DNA of 64,000 bases, from NCBI RefSeq assembly GCF_036324505.1, contig NC_086356.1:19095528-19159527 (forward strand). The letters run 5' to 3'. A program made the position numbers and the translations under genes. This stretch comes from Eleginops maclovinus. Its lineage: Eukaryota > Chordata > Actinopteri > Perciformes > Eleginopidae. The notes beneath the pieces were generated by a model. It had not been told where the DNA came from, did not search any database, and saw only the letters and a program-made list of their open reading frames with translations. Shown one piece after another: positions 24,694 to 37,780 of this stretch; the stretch's first letter is position 1, and each line of letters opens with the position of its first letter.

Positions 24694-27600
24694 TCACTCT
24701 CTGATTCCCATCAGTAACTTCAGCAAGTGGGCCTCCATCACCTGTTGAACTAAACAGAGGAACATAAAATGTTCAATCAACAGAGCCAAGTCTCATTTCA
24801 AGTGTATACTAAAAGGTGACTTTATTAAGCAGCAGAGAACATACTATTTGACTTGGTGTTGCCCTTGTGTTGTGTTTGGAAGTGTTTCCGTTCATGGTGT
24901 TCACGGGTCAATTTTGACCCATGATTTAACTCACTCCAAAACACTCAAAAATGATGACTATCATGCAATATTGTTTTTACTACATCACAACTAACTTATT
25001 ATGCATTCATAACTGTACAATACTGTTTTTATTTTATGGCCCAAAACACATTACACCACATATTTTAAGGAACAATGGGATTCAATTCCCTCATTAAATT
25101 CCCTATAGTGAAGACAGTGGGTCATTATGTTATCTGAATATACTAGAGTAATATTAGAATACAATTTCAAATTATTGTTACAGTGGGGGTGGGGTGTCTA
25201 AAGTCAAAGATGAATCTTGATTGGGCAAATTTGACCCAGAGTCACCCACAACAAGGCACTGCTGGGTCTGCCCAGACATGAACACCAAGTTATACATTTT
25301 ATGGGGGGGAAACCTTCAGACTTGGCTAAAATTGTCAAACCCTGTTTTGTGGCGTTGATATGTATATATAAACACTACAAAAATACATATAAACATACAC
25401 TGCCTGGCCAAAAAAAAGGTCACCAGCCTGTGGGGGCAGTGATCTGGGGTTGCTGCAGTTGGTCTGGTCTAGGTTCAGCAACGTGCCCAAAGCATGAGGT
25501 CAGCTGACTACCTGAATATACTGAATGACAGGTTATTCCATCAATGGAGTTTTTCTTCCCTGATGGCACGGGCATGTTCCAAGATGACAATGCCAGGATC
25601 CATCGGGCTCAAATTGTGAAAGAGTGGTTCAGGGAGCATGAGACATCATTTTCACACATGGATTGGCCACCACAGAGTCCAGACCTGAACCCGATTGACA
25701 ATCTTTGGGATGTGCTGGAGAAGACTTTGCACAGTGGTCCGAATCTCCCGTCATCAATACAAGATCTTTACGAAAAATGTATGCAAGACAGAAATAAATG
25801 TTGTGACATTGCAGAAGATTGAGGAAACGATGCCACAGCGAATGTGTGCCGTAATCAAAGCTAAAGGCGGTCCAACGAATATTACAGTGTGTGACCTTTT
25901 TTTTGGCCAGGCAGTGTATAAACACTATATTTGTATATATATATATATATAAACACAAACAAAATAATATATTGTTCCGATAAAAAAATGTGGGTAGTTA
26001 TTATATAATTTTAACTTGAAACGGGTCATGGGAGACCCAAACACAACAAAAGGGTTAAATCAGTGTGTCACGCTTCAGGGTTAACATACCATTCCGGTGG
26101 CCCATAGCCACAGCCATGTCCATTGCATTGAATCCAGAGTCTGACTCAATGGTAGGATCAGCACCGCTCTCTGTAAGACAAACACATTCCAAAACTTTAT
26201 TATCGGACAAGTTAGGTACAAACATACGACAGGTTTAGTCTATCAATGGAGCTGGACTTTTCTGACCACAGGTGTAACTTTCAGTTTAAAGTGTCTCCTC
26301 ACCTAACAAGATTTCAACACAGCGAACATGGTTCCCGTGAACAGCGTACAGCAGAGGGGCTCCTCCATTCTGAAAGCCACAGATGGAACATCACAACAGG
26401 ACACAGGGCTTCATCTGATAACAGCAACATTAAATCCCCAGCAGTCATTTTAAAGTATAGCTGAGTGTTCTTACCCAGTCATATTCATTGACATCCACAC
26501 CACAATCAATGAGCATCTTCACAATATCAGTGTATCCCTTACTGCAGGCCAGGGACAGTGCACTCTCCCTCCCTTTGGCCAGGAGGTTGGGGTCAGCACC
26601 CTACAGCGTAAGTCAATGACATTGGAATAATAAAGCAAGCTGCCTATCTCTGCTTTAATTCAATCATGAGAACTGAATAATACATTGAGTTAGGGATTCC
26701 GTACATTTTGGAGCAGAAACTCCACAACAGCGATCTGTCCATGTGCAGCGGCCCACATCAGGGGGGTAAAGCCTTCTTCATCTTGGTGATTGATTACAGT
26801 CTCTATTAAAATGAAACATAAAAAGAAAAATGATGACTACATAAATATGTTCATCTAACCCACTTAACCTTGGCAGAAGTGCACAATACTGACTTACAAC
26901 TAACATATTTAAGATGAAGGGAATGCCCATTATACCAAATATGTTCTGGTTCCTGCATATTGAATATCAGAATGACTTATGAGTTTTTTTCTCATTTGAT
27001 TATTAAATCTATATCTTTGGTTTTGGGGTTGTTTGTCTGACAAGATGTTTAAAGATATTGCTCTGTGAAATTCTTTTCACTATGCTGTTACTCAAAAAGC
27101 CCTATCGAAGATAAGAAATGTGGAGTATTGTTTAAGATCATTTCACCAGCATGGCGACCCATATTGCTGCCTACCTTGTTCAATCCTGCTGGCCAGAAAC
27201 ACCATCTCCCCCTGGGCTGCAAGCTGATGAATGGACAAAGCTGATAGGAAAAACATGTATAGATGAACATGTTTGACTTAATTCATGTTAAATGTAGTTA
27301 ACACAACTGTGCTACTTACAGTGCACCAATAGAGGTGTGGAAGAAACCTCATTGCCCCGGTGTTTGTTGGTGAGTGTGGTGGACTGTTTGATGGGGGAGA
27401 AATGTTTGGTGGTGGAGGGGGTGTACACATGGCGCACTTGTATACCCGGTGAAGGTGAGGTCTGGATGTTGCACTCGGCTGAAAGAGAGGAGAAACATTG
27501 TTTGGTGAGTTAAAACCTCGTACACAGTGGAGTAAAGCGATTTACTAAAGTACTGTACTTAAGTAACATTTTGAGATACTTGTATTTTTCTAGTATTTCT

Positions 27601-28167
27601 ATTTTGTTAAACTTTGTATTTCTTCCCCACAACAATTCAGAGGTTAATGGTGTACTTTTACTCCACTCCAGTTTTCCCTCCAGATTTGTGAAATATAATC
27701 AGCCCTTAAATCAGCCCTTTAATCAGCCCTTAAATCAGCCCTTTAATCAGACTTTAAATCAGACTTTAGTTCACGTGGAGTAAATTTGCAAGCTACCCTG
27801 CAGTATACAAAGCCATTAAAACTAGGTTTCCACCTCTGCTCGTACATACGTCATTATCACAAGATTAATAAAAAGGGATCTTACCTTTGAATAAAACAGA
27901 AGCCACCTCCAGATCAGAGTTGACCTGGTCCTGGATGTTCTTGCTGTCCTCCTCGTTGAGCGACTTCACAAATCTTGAGCAGACATTCATGTCGAAGCGG
28001 TTGGGCAGGATGAACTTGATGCCCATGGCCACATTTTGGGGGCCTGTGTCAACTGGGCTTGCACCAACCGACTGCTCCGTCTTGATGGTGCTCAAATCCG
28101 GCATCACACAGATCCCCTCCATGTCCTCAGCTGTCCCACCAGAGGCTGACATGCTAACGTTGTCCAT
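24694..28167 (-). CDS. ankra2: Ankyrin repeat family A protein 2
   Basis: Minus-strand CDS in eight exons (transcript order): 28167-27885, 27478-27320, 27240-27175, 26802-26705, 26600-26475, 26369-26303, 26170-26090, 24749-24694; 936 nt, 311 residues, against 313 in human. All junctions are GT-AG with consistent phase. The N-terminal third has the conserved block [20 protein letters not shown]. The C-terminal half is the ankyrin-repeat domain from about residue 145: [69 protein letters not shown]; it ends [16 protein letters not shown]2 is a soluble adaptor whose repeats bind PxLPxI/L-type peptides of class IIa histone deacetylases, megalin and RFX7. RFXANK is the paralogue; the N-terminal block and the neighbours favour ankra2. 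A 5' UTR acceptor (TTTCTCGTTTCAG) lies near 28213. Introns hold mobile elements at 24862-26054 and 27525-27838. Confidence 0.95.
25396..25918 (+). mobile_element. Tc1-like transposon, internally deleted, nested
   Basis: TA dinucleotides flank perfect inverted ends CACTGCCTGGCCAAAAAAAA / TTTTTTTTGGCCAGGCAGTG that continue into GGTCAC. Only 523 bp remain of an element that should be near 1.2-1.6 kb. The interior keeps the C-terminal part of the transposase frame (25544-25822). It sits inside the 24862-26054 element. Confidence 0.85.
25544..25822 (+). pseudogene. Tc1 transposase C-terminal fragment
   Basis: About 92 codons of a Tc1/mariner transposase. The second catalytic aspartate region reads [12 protein letters not shown] and the third reads [17 protein letters not shown]. 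At the place where Tc1 enzymes carry the catalytic glutamate (PIENLW) this copy has aspartate. The N-terminal DNA-binding domains and first aspartate are deleted, and the frame stops at AED before the usual end. It cannot encode an active enzyme. Confidence 0.85.
27525..27838. mobile_element. hAT-type MITE, copy 3, in ankra2 intron 1
   Basis: A 314-bp element with an exact 8-bp target duplication CTCGTACA at 27517-27524 and 27839-27846. Ends are CAGTGG and, reverse-complemented, CAGAGGTGG. It is related to the elements at 7282-7759 and 50594-51122 but shorter. It has expanded internally: an 11-12 bp unit (AATCAGCCCTTT / AAATCAGCCCTT) is repeated about six to seven times at 27697-27769. Its right end lies only about 40 bp from the 5' splice site of ankra2 coding exon 1. 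Confidence 0.85.
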
Positions 28168-28570
28168 TCAGCGAGGTGTCACACTGAGATTATACTGTAG
28201 ACACTGCAAGCCTGAAACGAGAAAATAATATATATTAAAGACACCATTAGTTACCGTTCACATTTCATTAAAACATATCCTTATTTTAGTTGAAATCGAA
28301 TGTTAAATACCTAATAACTGTTAGCTATCAGTTAGCATGCTAGCTGTTGTTATTGTTACCATCCGTTAATGACTTTTAACAAGCTGTGGCAAACCAATAT
28401 TAACATGGACACACATTAAATGTAGGAGTAAATGAAATAAGGGTATCACTTTGTGTTTCATAAATGTCTTACTCGACTAGGCATTGTTTTATTTATATAT
28501 CCTCATGCGGCCATCCCTCTTTATTCGGTGTTTTGATATTTTCACACATGCGCAATTGGTTGCGTCCAGT
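28168..28570 (-). promoter_or_regulatory. ankra2: ankra2 5' UTR, upstream exon and promoter
   Basis: The coding exon extends upstream to an acceptor TTTCTCGTTTCAG near 28213. A donor consensus TCGA|GTAAGAC on the minus strand near 28475 suggests a short non-coding first exon just above it. Above that lie ATGCGCA (an NRF1-like half) and CCAAT near 28550-28560. In mammals this promoter is shared with UTP15, but no UTP15 exon is seen here on the plus strand. Confidence 0.45.
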
Positions 28571-28612
28571 ACCGTGTGCATCCGCTATTTACTTCCCTCT
28601 ATTTAGTTCCAT

Positions 28613-28656
28613 TGAGAGAGAGAGAGAGCGAGAGCGATAGATAGAGAGATAGGTAG
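28613..28656. repeat. GA/GATA-rich simple repeat
   Basis: An impure run of GAGAGA passing into GATAGATAGAGAGATAGGTAG. It directly abuts the 3' end of the LINE copy that starts at 28657, and probably derives from that retrotransposon's tail. Confidence 0.8.
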
Positions 28657-28990
28657 AGGTACTTTATTGATCCCAATTTGGGAAATGTTTTCGTTGCAGC
28701 AGCATAAAAAGAAGGCAAAGTAATTACAATAAAATAAAATAGCATTAAAAAAATATACATTTGGGACAGCAAATGTACACCAAATATAAACAAAAAACTA
28801 TATATAAAGCAGGATATTATATGTACAATGAGTTTGAAAGGTGTGGAATATTAAATGTTGTTGTTATACAGTGTTATGGCAGTGTGTAGCAATGTTCTCC
28901 TGTACCTGTCCTTGTGACAACGGAGCTGGAGCAGTCTGTTGGAGAAGGAGCTGTCTGTCCAGCTGCAGGTGGAGAGATGTGTAGCTGGGT
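28647..28990 (-). mobile_element. LINE 3' fragment (L2/Rex1-like), minus strand
   Basis: Read on the minus strand, this has the end of a reading frame (residues like CSWTDSSFSNRLLQLRC and YRRTLLHTAITLYNN) followed by an AT-rich UTR. It ends with the tail CATTTCCCAAATTGGGATCAATAAAGTAC, split here as ATTTCCCAAATTGGG and ATCAATAAAGTAC. It is the same family as the copy at 2250-2705: both share GAGCTGGAGCAGTCTGTTGG. Truncated and inactive. It marks the start of the mobile-element-rich zone beyond ankra2. Confidence 0.65.
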
Positions 28991-29735
28991 CAATCTTACT
29001 ATTCGGTGCCATTTCAGCATGGTAACTTTCAATCAAAAAATACAAAATGTTTGATGTTTTTAACATTTCATCTGAAAGAGGGATTTTCAAACTATAAGAA
29101 AAATGTATTGGTCCAGCTATGGATATTATACTGTAATGTTTTTTTACCAAATTCTTCACACATGACGTAAGCCAAATGTCCACCCTGTTATGGGACATTC
29201 TCATTCCTCTTGATAACTGTTTTGAATGCACAGTTTTAGTAATATTTACATTTTCTAAGAGCTACAATGTCCCTCATTTCACCCTGCAAGGATATTTTCA
29301 GAAAGTATGCATAAACAAGCATTATATTGAAAGAGGCCATGTTCAGTTTAAGGCACAATGTAATTTCAACACATTTCTTTTAGATTTAAATGGAATTTGA
29401 ACCCATTTTTAAGTACATTTATTTTGCTGATTCATTCCCTTCAAATAACCACAGAGACATGCATTAATTTGTTGATTTGATTTAATTAACATAAAAAACA
29501 CACACAGGTAACAGGATGGACAGAGGAGAAACAGGGTGGACAGGAAGTAACAGGGTGGACATCAAACCAGTGAACAACAAACATTCAAGAAACATTTAGC
29601 ACCTCTCAACAAACTCATGTAGATGCATGTCCACATTGAACAAACTCTCTGTACACCAAAAATCACTCACACCTCTCACCTCTCAACTATGCAACAACAA
29701 GACAGACAGAGACAGACAGACACAGACGGAGACAG

Positions 29736-31447
<1,712 letters not shown>

Positions 31448-31991
31448 TCCCTGACAAATACATGCATACTATTTCAAATCATCTTTTTTGGAAGTATACA
31501 GCAAATTAATACATAATACGTTAATAATACATACCAATTCACACTTAAAGAAACAAAATGTAAATCTTATATCGACCCTGTTACTATGTGTCCCCTCTGT
31601 TACCGTGCATTACAGCAACAGGAGGGACAGTAACAGGGGGGACATTTTATGCTAAAGTCAGCCATTACTGCTAATTTGATGAACAACAAGCTAGTACATG
31701 ATGATCACTGACAACGATTTTTAACATGTTTATTAACCATATTATCAAAATTACAAACAAATATTAGTTCCCACTATAAACAAGCATAACAGGGTGGACG
31801 TGTTATGCTTGACCTCATCAGTAAACCTTTATAAAACATTGAAATAAATGTTGAGTAAAGAGTGGTACTTACTCTGCTTCTTCTTGAATGTTTTCCCTCC
31901 AAAAATATTGTTACATTAGAGAGTCATGTGACTAAAAGAATAGTCAGATGATGCGTTCTATGGAATTCTCATCAGAGTAACAGGGGGGACA

Positions 31992-33653
31992 GTTGACTCA
32001 GGGACATAACATATTTGAAAGATTTTAAGCATTTAAAATGCATTAATAACAGAAAATAACATCTGGTGAGAAATACTTTAAATAAGACAATACAGAAATG
32101 ATGAAAAACCTTGAATTTATTAGATTTTCCTTACTTATATATGTAACTGAAGTCACGCAAACATGTCTGGGGACATAGTATTTTAGTGTACTTGTGCTAA
32201 AATCAGACTATTTTATTTTAAATTCATTTATCCTGTGTACATATAATTGTGTCCTATGGTAGAGGGTGGTTAAGCATACAAGAAAAGGGTTTAGAAATAA
32301 GTAGAAGCCCATTTGTACACAAAATATACCATATTATGTCAATGGGACTCAAATGGCACCAAATACTAGGAATGACCCAGCTCTCTGATAGAAAGTAGGC
32401 TTTTGCTGAGAAGTAAGAAACTTTTTTTTCATATTCACCAAGGCCGCTTGTTCATCGTATCATGTGCTTTAACATTGGTAAGCAAAACTTTAAATAATGG
32501 TTCAAACAGACAAATAATCCCCAAATTGTCAAAACACTGACTAAGTGATATTAAATGAACAATTACTTGTAGGTAGAGTACACAGCACTCATTTCTCTTT
32601 CTTGTATTTCTTGTGTCTTACTGACCATAACACCCCCTTGTTGTGTTAATAACTGTGCAATAGCTACTTACATGTGCAATATTTACCTGCTTTACTCAGA
32701 ATGGTTTCTGAGGTCTATTTATTGTGTATTTTGTAAATTGTGTGCTTCTTGTACATATATTTTAGATCTTGGGTGTGATATTATTATGCGGTCTTTGCTA
32801 TATTTCCCTCTGTGGGACGAATAAACGTATGCTGATTCTGATCCCGATTTACCTTTTTTGGCCATATAACTGCATTTTAACCTATAGAGGAAGATGTACA
32901 GGAGGATAAACCTTTTAAAAAAATAAAGTTAAAATTACTTATTATTTGGAAATGTTGATAAATATTTTGATACCTAAAATGATTTATATTACCTGACTTG
33001 ATTATCGAATTTGATCCTATATTTATAAGTCTTATCTAGACGACCAACTGTGTAAAAACTAAAGTCACATTTTATGTTGTTAAAATTAACGTGTGGCTGT
33101 GTCAAAATGATAACTGATTTTATGTTCTGGGATCCCTCATGGCCACTTTATTCTGGAGAAAGGGCTTATATAAGAAATGTTCAACAAAGCAGAACAATTT
33201 GGAGCTTGTTCAATATTCTTTTAGATCAGTTTACCAAATGAATGATGGAGGATTACAAGTTCCTTCCAGCAGAGGTGCTTTACCTAAGGCTCTGAAATGT
33301 TAATCTGATTAAGAGGTTACAGCAAACATTTCCACAGAATCTGTCAAATCCCTCCATTGAAAGGTATAAAGAGGGGATTAGCCTTCTGTTTTTATTGTTG
33401 TGCAGTCAGAAGTGAAGAGATCAGGGGGTCACCATGCTTGAGAGCTCTGTATAAACTATATCTATCCATCCACCTATCCATCCATTCAAATCTAACTTTC
33501 TTTCTTTATTTGTATGCATTGTCTTGAGCCTGCAAAGCTGTAAAGTGGCGATCGGGATTTTCAGTCTAAACAAGTTCAAGCCCCTGGAGTATTTATTCCA
33601 TTCATTAGTTCTAAATATAAAGATACATTTTTTATTTATTGAGGCTTGGTATG
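31992..33653. other. Gene-free stretch with a LINE 3' tail
   Basis: No gene recognised. From about 32585 to 32850 the sequence resembles the 3' UTR and tail of a fish LINE: TGTGCAATA runs, TTTATTGTGTATTTTG, then TTTCCCTCTGTGGGACGAATAAACG and GCTGATTCTGATC. It is the same type of tail as at 36790-36850. The rest (32000-32580 and 32860-33650) shows nothing recognisable. In mammals UTP15 would lie in this general interval; no WD40-coding exon is visible. Confidence 0.5.
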
Positions 33654-35212
33654 TACAGTGGGGCAAAAAAGTATTTAGTCAGCCACCAATTGTGCAAGTT
33701 CTCCCATTTAAAAAGATGAGAGAGGCCTGTAATTTTTATCATAGGTACACTTCAACTATGAGAGACAAAATGAGAAAACAAATCCAGAAAATCACATTGT
33801 AGGATTTTTAATGAATTAATTGGTAAATTCCTCGGTAAAATAAGTATTTGGTCACCTACAAACAAGCAAGATTTCTGGCTCTCACAGACCTGTAACTTCT
33901 TCTTTAAGAGGCTCCTCTGTCCTCCACTCGTTACCTGTATTAATGGCACCTTTTTGAACTCGTTATCAGTATAAAAGACACCTGTCCACAACCTCAAACA
34001 GTCATACTCCAAACTCCACTAAAGCCAAGACCAAAGAGCTGTCAAAGGAGACCAGAGACAAAATTGTAGACCTGCACCAGGCTGGGAAAACTGAATCTGC
34101 AATAGGTAAGCAGCTTGGTGTGAAGAAATCAACTGTGGGAGCAATTATTAGAAAATGGAAGACATACAAGACCACTGCTAATCTCCCTCGATCTGGGGCT
34201 CCACGCAAGATCTCACCCCGTGGGGTCAAAATGATCACAAGAACGCTGAGCAAAAATCCCAGAACCACACGGGGGGACCTAGTGAATGACCTGCAGAGAG
34301 CTGGGACCAAAGTAACAGAGGCTCCCATCAGTAACACACTACGCCGCCAGGGACTTAAATCCTGCAGTTCCAGACGTGTCCCCCTGCTTAAGCCAGTACA
34401 TGTCCAGGCCCGTCTGAAGTTTGCTAGAGGGCATTTGGATGATCCAGAAGAGGATTGGGAGAATGTCATATGGTCAGATGAAACCAAAATAGAACTTTTT
34501 GGTAAAAACTCAACTCGTCGTGTTTGGAGGAGAAAGAATGCAGAGTTGCATCCAAAGAACACCATACCTACTGTGAAGCATGGGGGTGGAAACATCATGC
34601 TTTGGGGCTGTTTTTCTGCAAAGGGACCAGGACGACTGATCCGTGTAAAGGAAAGAATGAATGGGGCCATGTATCGTGAGATTTTGAGTGAAAACCTCCT
34701 TCCATCAGCAAGGGCACTGAAGATGAAGCGTGGCTGGGTCTTTCAGCATGACAATGATCCCAAACACACCGCCAGGGCAACGAAGGAGTGGCTTCTCAAG
34801 AAGCATTTCAAGGTCCTGGAGTGGCCTAGCCAGTCTCCAGATCTCAACCCCATAGAAAATCTTTGGAGGGAGTTGAAAGTCCGTGTTGCCCAGCGACAGC
34901 CCCAAAACATCACTGCTTTAGAGGAGATCTGCATGGAGGAATGGGCCAAAATACCAGCAACAGTGTGTGAAAACCTTGTGAAGACTTACAGAAAACGTTT
35001 GACCTCTGTCATTGCCAACAAAGGGTATATAACAAAGTATTGAGATGAACTTTTGTTATTGACCAAATACTTATTTTCCACAATCATTTGAAATAAATTC
35101 TTTAAAAATCAGACAATTTGATTTTCTGGATTTTTTTTTCTCATTCTGTCTCTCATAGTTGAGGTATACCTATGATAAAAATTACAGGCCTATACTTTTT
35201 TGCCCCACTGTA
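33654..35212 (+). mobile_element. Tc1-like transposon, nearly complete
   Basis: TA target dinucleotides at 33654-33655 and 35211-35212 flank CAGTGGGGCAAAAAAGTAT and its inverse. The long inverted repeats (about 150-210 bp) carry direct-repeat motifs of IR/DR type: an outer one near 33671-33690 (GTATTTAGTCAGCCACC) and an inner one near 33842-33860 (GTATTTGGTCACC) on the left, and the inner one at 35060-35075 on the right. The right repeat lacks the 48 bp corresponding to 33675-33722, which include the outer direct repeat. The element carries one transposase frame (34021-35043). Confidence 0.95.
34021..35043 (+). pseudogene. Tc1-like transposase, start codon lost
   Basis: One uninterrupted frame of 340 codons plus stop, the normal Tc1 length. 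The N-terminal paired-like helix-turn-helix part begins [20 protein letters not shown] second DNA-binding part includes [14 protein letters not shown]. The DD34E catalytic triad is intact: [15 protein letters not shown] and NPIENLW, with 34 residues between the second Asp and the Glu. As I recall the family, the start codon should be where AAA stands at 34021-34023, and no in-frame ATG precedes it nearby. The first in-frame alternative is GTG at 34120, which would lose about a third of the DNA-binding domain. Otherwise it looks recently active. It is unrelated to the conserved genes around it. Confidence 0.9.
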
Positions 35213-36189
35213 TATCTTTCCCGCGTGATGATTTATATCAGCAATTTTCCCCAGCGAGGTTATTGTTGTTAATGTCAAGTGATCTTAAGACTTACTAACC
35301 TATCACTACAGTATTTGAGGTTCACATTAGCAAGTCAGTGCTTTGTTTCCCCCCACTTTTTAAAAGACATTCAGAGTAAATAAAAACACAGAATTTGGGC
35401 AGTTCTGGGAGAAGGAAATCTTTCTTCAGTAAAGAACAAAGACAGATTCAGAAGCATTGCTTTGCATGCTAGGTATGTGTTGCAAAATTAAAATCCTTCA
35501 CTCTCAAATTAAGGACTGAATTGTTATGATTGGTGTGTTTGAGAGGTCAAACGGAGCTTTGGAGGCTCAGTTTGTTTGTTCAAGTACCACACAGCAATCC
35601 CTAAGCTGTTATTCTTGGACTGTGTGTGGAATGTCTCTTTAGGGGGCTGATTGAAACAGTCTAATTGCAGTTTTCTTGTGATTACAGCACTAGGCACCGG
35701 GAAAAAGATACAAATATGGTTGCCCTTCTGCCTGTTTGTGCAGCATTTGTTATTACTGTTTACTCGTTCTGTCTTTTGAGTCTCCTAATGATGAGGGTTG
35801 TGGTCCATGCATACTGCTGTGATGACACCAGGGGTAATAAAAGCTGCAGTTGCAATGAGTACGTTGGTTTCAAGATCAAGATCACATGCTACTCTGATCT
35901 CGGCTGCTTTATTTTGATAGCATGAGATTAATTCCACTGTGTTCCGCTCCTGCCATCTACAGGACACCTGGATCACATGCACTGCAAACCAGAGGAGCAG
36001 ACAATCCACCAGATCATGTTTCACATCTCTGAACATCAATTTGTGGTGCATCATTTGAATGCAATTGAATAATTTAGAGATATGTGACATTTAAGAATAT
36101 GTATGTTATCCGGAAGACCTCCACATGATGGCAGTATTGTCACTTCATTCACATTTTATTTGCTGATGTATTTTTGCCAACAGATGGCA
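35213..36189. other. Gene-free stretch
   Basis: No gene recognised. Three short stretches near 35952-35966 (minus), 36121-36134 and 36177-36190 (plus) resemble the CTCF core with one or two mismatches each. The last, CCAACAGATGGCAG, is the best. Otherwise unique-looking sequence. Confidence 0.45.
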
Positions 36190-36860
36190 GCCCAGTCACT
36201 TGCTCTGCTACAATTATGAAAATATGTGCTCTTCTTTGCCGTGGTGTGCTGGAGTGGAAACACCAACATAATGGATGGTGAAAGGCTGAACAAGCTCGTG
36301 AGGAAGGCTAGCTCTGTGGTTGGCGTTAAACTGGACAATCTGGAGGAGGTGGCTGAGTGGAGGACGAGGAGGAAACTGGACAGTATCCTGGATAACCCTC
36401 CCACCCCCTCCATGCAGTGCTACTGAAGATGAGGAGTACGTTCAGGCACAGACTCATCCCACCTCGGCACAGCACTAAGCGCCTGGGAAACTACTTTGTG
36501 CCTGTAGCCATCAGGCTGCACGACCATGTGATCCATTGCCAATAACACCGATTGCACATCAAGCCTGCACTTTTGCACAAAGACTTTGACTGCACTTTCT
36601 TTCTGCACACATACATGTGTATATTTTTAACAACACGGACTCCAAATGTGTATATGCTGACATCATTTATTTTACTTTCTGCTTTAACAGTTTGTTTTAA
36701 AACCGTTATCTGTATATCATTTTTATATTTTTACTTTTTATTTCGTATCTTTGTGTTAATCTGTTCTGTTTTTTTCTTATCTCTATCTGTTGCTGCATAA
36801 ACGCTTGAATTTCCCCACGGGGATTAATAAACGTACATTTTATCTTATCTTAGATGTGAT
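36190..36860 (+). mobile_element. LINE 3' end with ORF2 tail (L2/Rex1-like)
   Basis: The frame at about 36226-36426 reads VVCWSGNTNIMDGERLNKLV followed by RKASSVVGVKLDNLEEVAEW and LDSILDNPPTPSM. These are typical C-terminal sequences of fish non-LTR retrotransposon ORF2 proteins. Further codons after the stop continue in another frame. The 3' UTR ends GAATTTCCCCACGGGGATTAATAAACG with a TTTTATCTTATCTTA tail near 36850. It is 5' truncated, with no reverse transcriptase core, hence dead. The clade is uncertain. Confidence 0.75.
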
Positions 36861-37780
36861 CCAGTCCCAAATGGCCCATAATCCTCTCATCTCCCCACTT
36901 AAACAAGACTACACTGTGCGGGGGGAACAGTCAAATTATCTCACACTGCTGACCGTGCTTAAAGTAAGGAAGCTCTGTTGTCAGCTGTGACCTCATGTTA
37001 CACATTTAATATGCTGCTCATGATCAGACAGTGGGGTATATCTGGGACCAGGAAGGGTGGGAAAGTCTTCCCCTCTCTTCCTGTTGCTGTCATATATCTG
37101 TTGGTGATTACAATCCATAAGAGACCAGTTCTGAGATTTCCATCCAACATAAGAGCACAAGGAACTGTCATGCAAATTAAGCAGATATGGAACAGAGTAT
37201 TCTTTACTCACTGCACAAGCAATTCAAACGTTACTGAATTAAGCACTTTCAAGTTGTGATGACACATATCTCAGCTCTATTGTATATTTCATAGGTTACA
37301 AAAATCCCAGAATATTTGATGTAGTGGTGAATATGAGCAGGGAATTACCACATTCACATACATGTCAGTGATACAGTGAAAGTGAGCCTAGGTATTTTAA
37401 GCTAACCACAACAAACTACTGTTCAAATCAGGCCAAGTAAGAAAGTATGTAGACCTTGAATGAAATATAAATATACGAAATAAGTACCTCTTTTTATATG
37501 CAACGCTTGAGTAAATGTAGGCTAATTAGTAAGTTTCCACAACTGTGAAAATGTGACTATTTGTGTTGGAGCAGACCCATACATTACATAGGGCTACAAA
37601 TGAACATAGGTGAAAATGACGTCACTCTAGCTCATCTCTGATTGGCGGAAATTGAAACGACAACTGATCCGTGCACACCATATCTTGCAGTAAGATAAAA
37701 GACCATGAACATATCATATAAAGTATGAAATGTCGCTTTAAACTCACTGTACGATAAATACAATTTAAGGAGACAAAATA
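36861..37780. other. Spacer upstream of arhgef28
   Basis: No gene, RNA or clear repeat seen. Composition is AT-rich and becomes GC-rich only at 37.8 kb, where the arhgef28 promoter is placed. Confidence 0.45.

Larger units (their letters stand above)
24862..26054. mobile_element. piggyBac-like element (non-autonomous) in ankra2 last intron
   Basis: Inverted ends CCCTTGTGTTGTGTTTGG at the left and, reverse-complemented, CCCTTTTGTTGTGTTTGG at the right (17 of 18 identical). The right end abuts TTAA (26055-26058); the left flank GTTG would be a decayed TTAA. The body contains palindromic GGGTCAATTTTGACCC-type sequence near 24905 and again near 25225. A Tc1 fragment (25396-25918) is inserted inside it, so this element is the older of the two. 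The superfamily assignment rests on the TTAA and the CCCTT ends. Confidence 0.6.

Noticed and set aside
24340..24700. Additional ankra2 coding exon past 24694
   Set aside because: The exon ends in a stop right where the family's C-terminus ends (MGIRE); the rest reads as 3' UTR.
34002..34670. 222-codon minus-strand frame
   Set aside because: Antisense of the Tc1 transposase gene; no family signature of its own.
34120..35043. GTG at 34120 as the true transposase start
   Set aside because: Homology continues 33 codons upstream in frame; the normal start position is at 34021, where ATG appears mutated to AAA.
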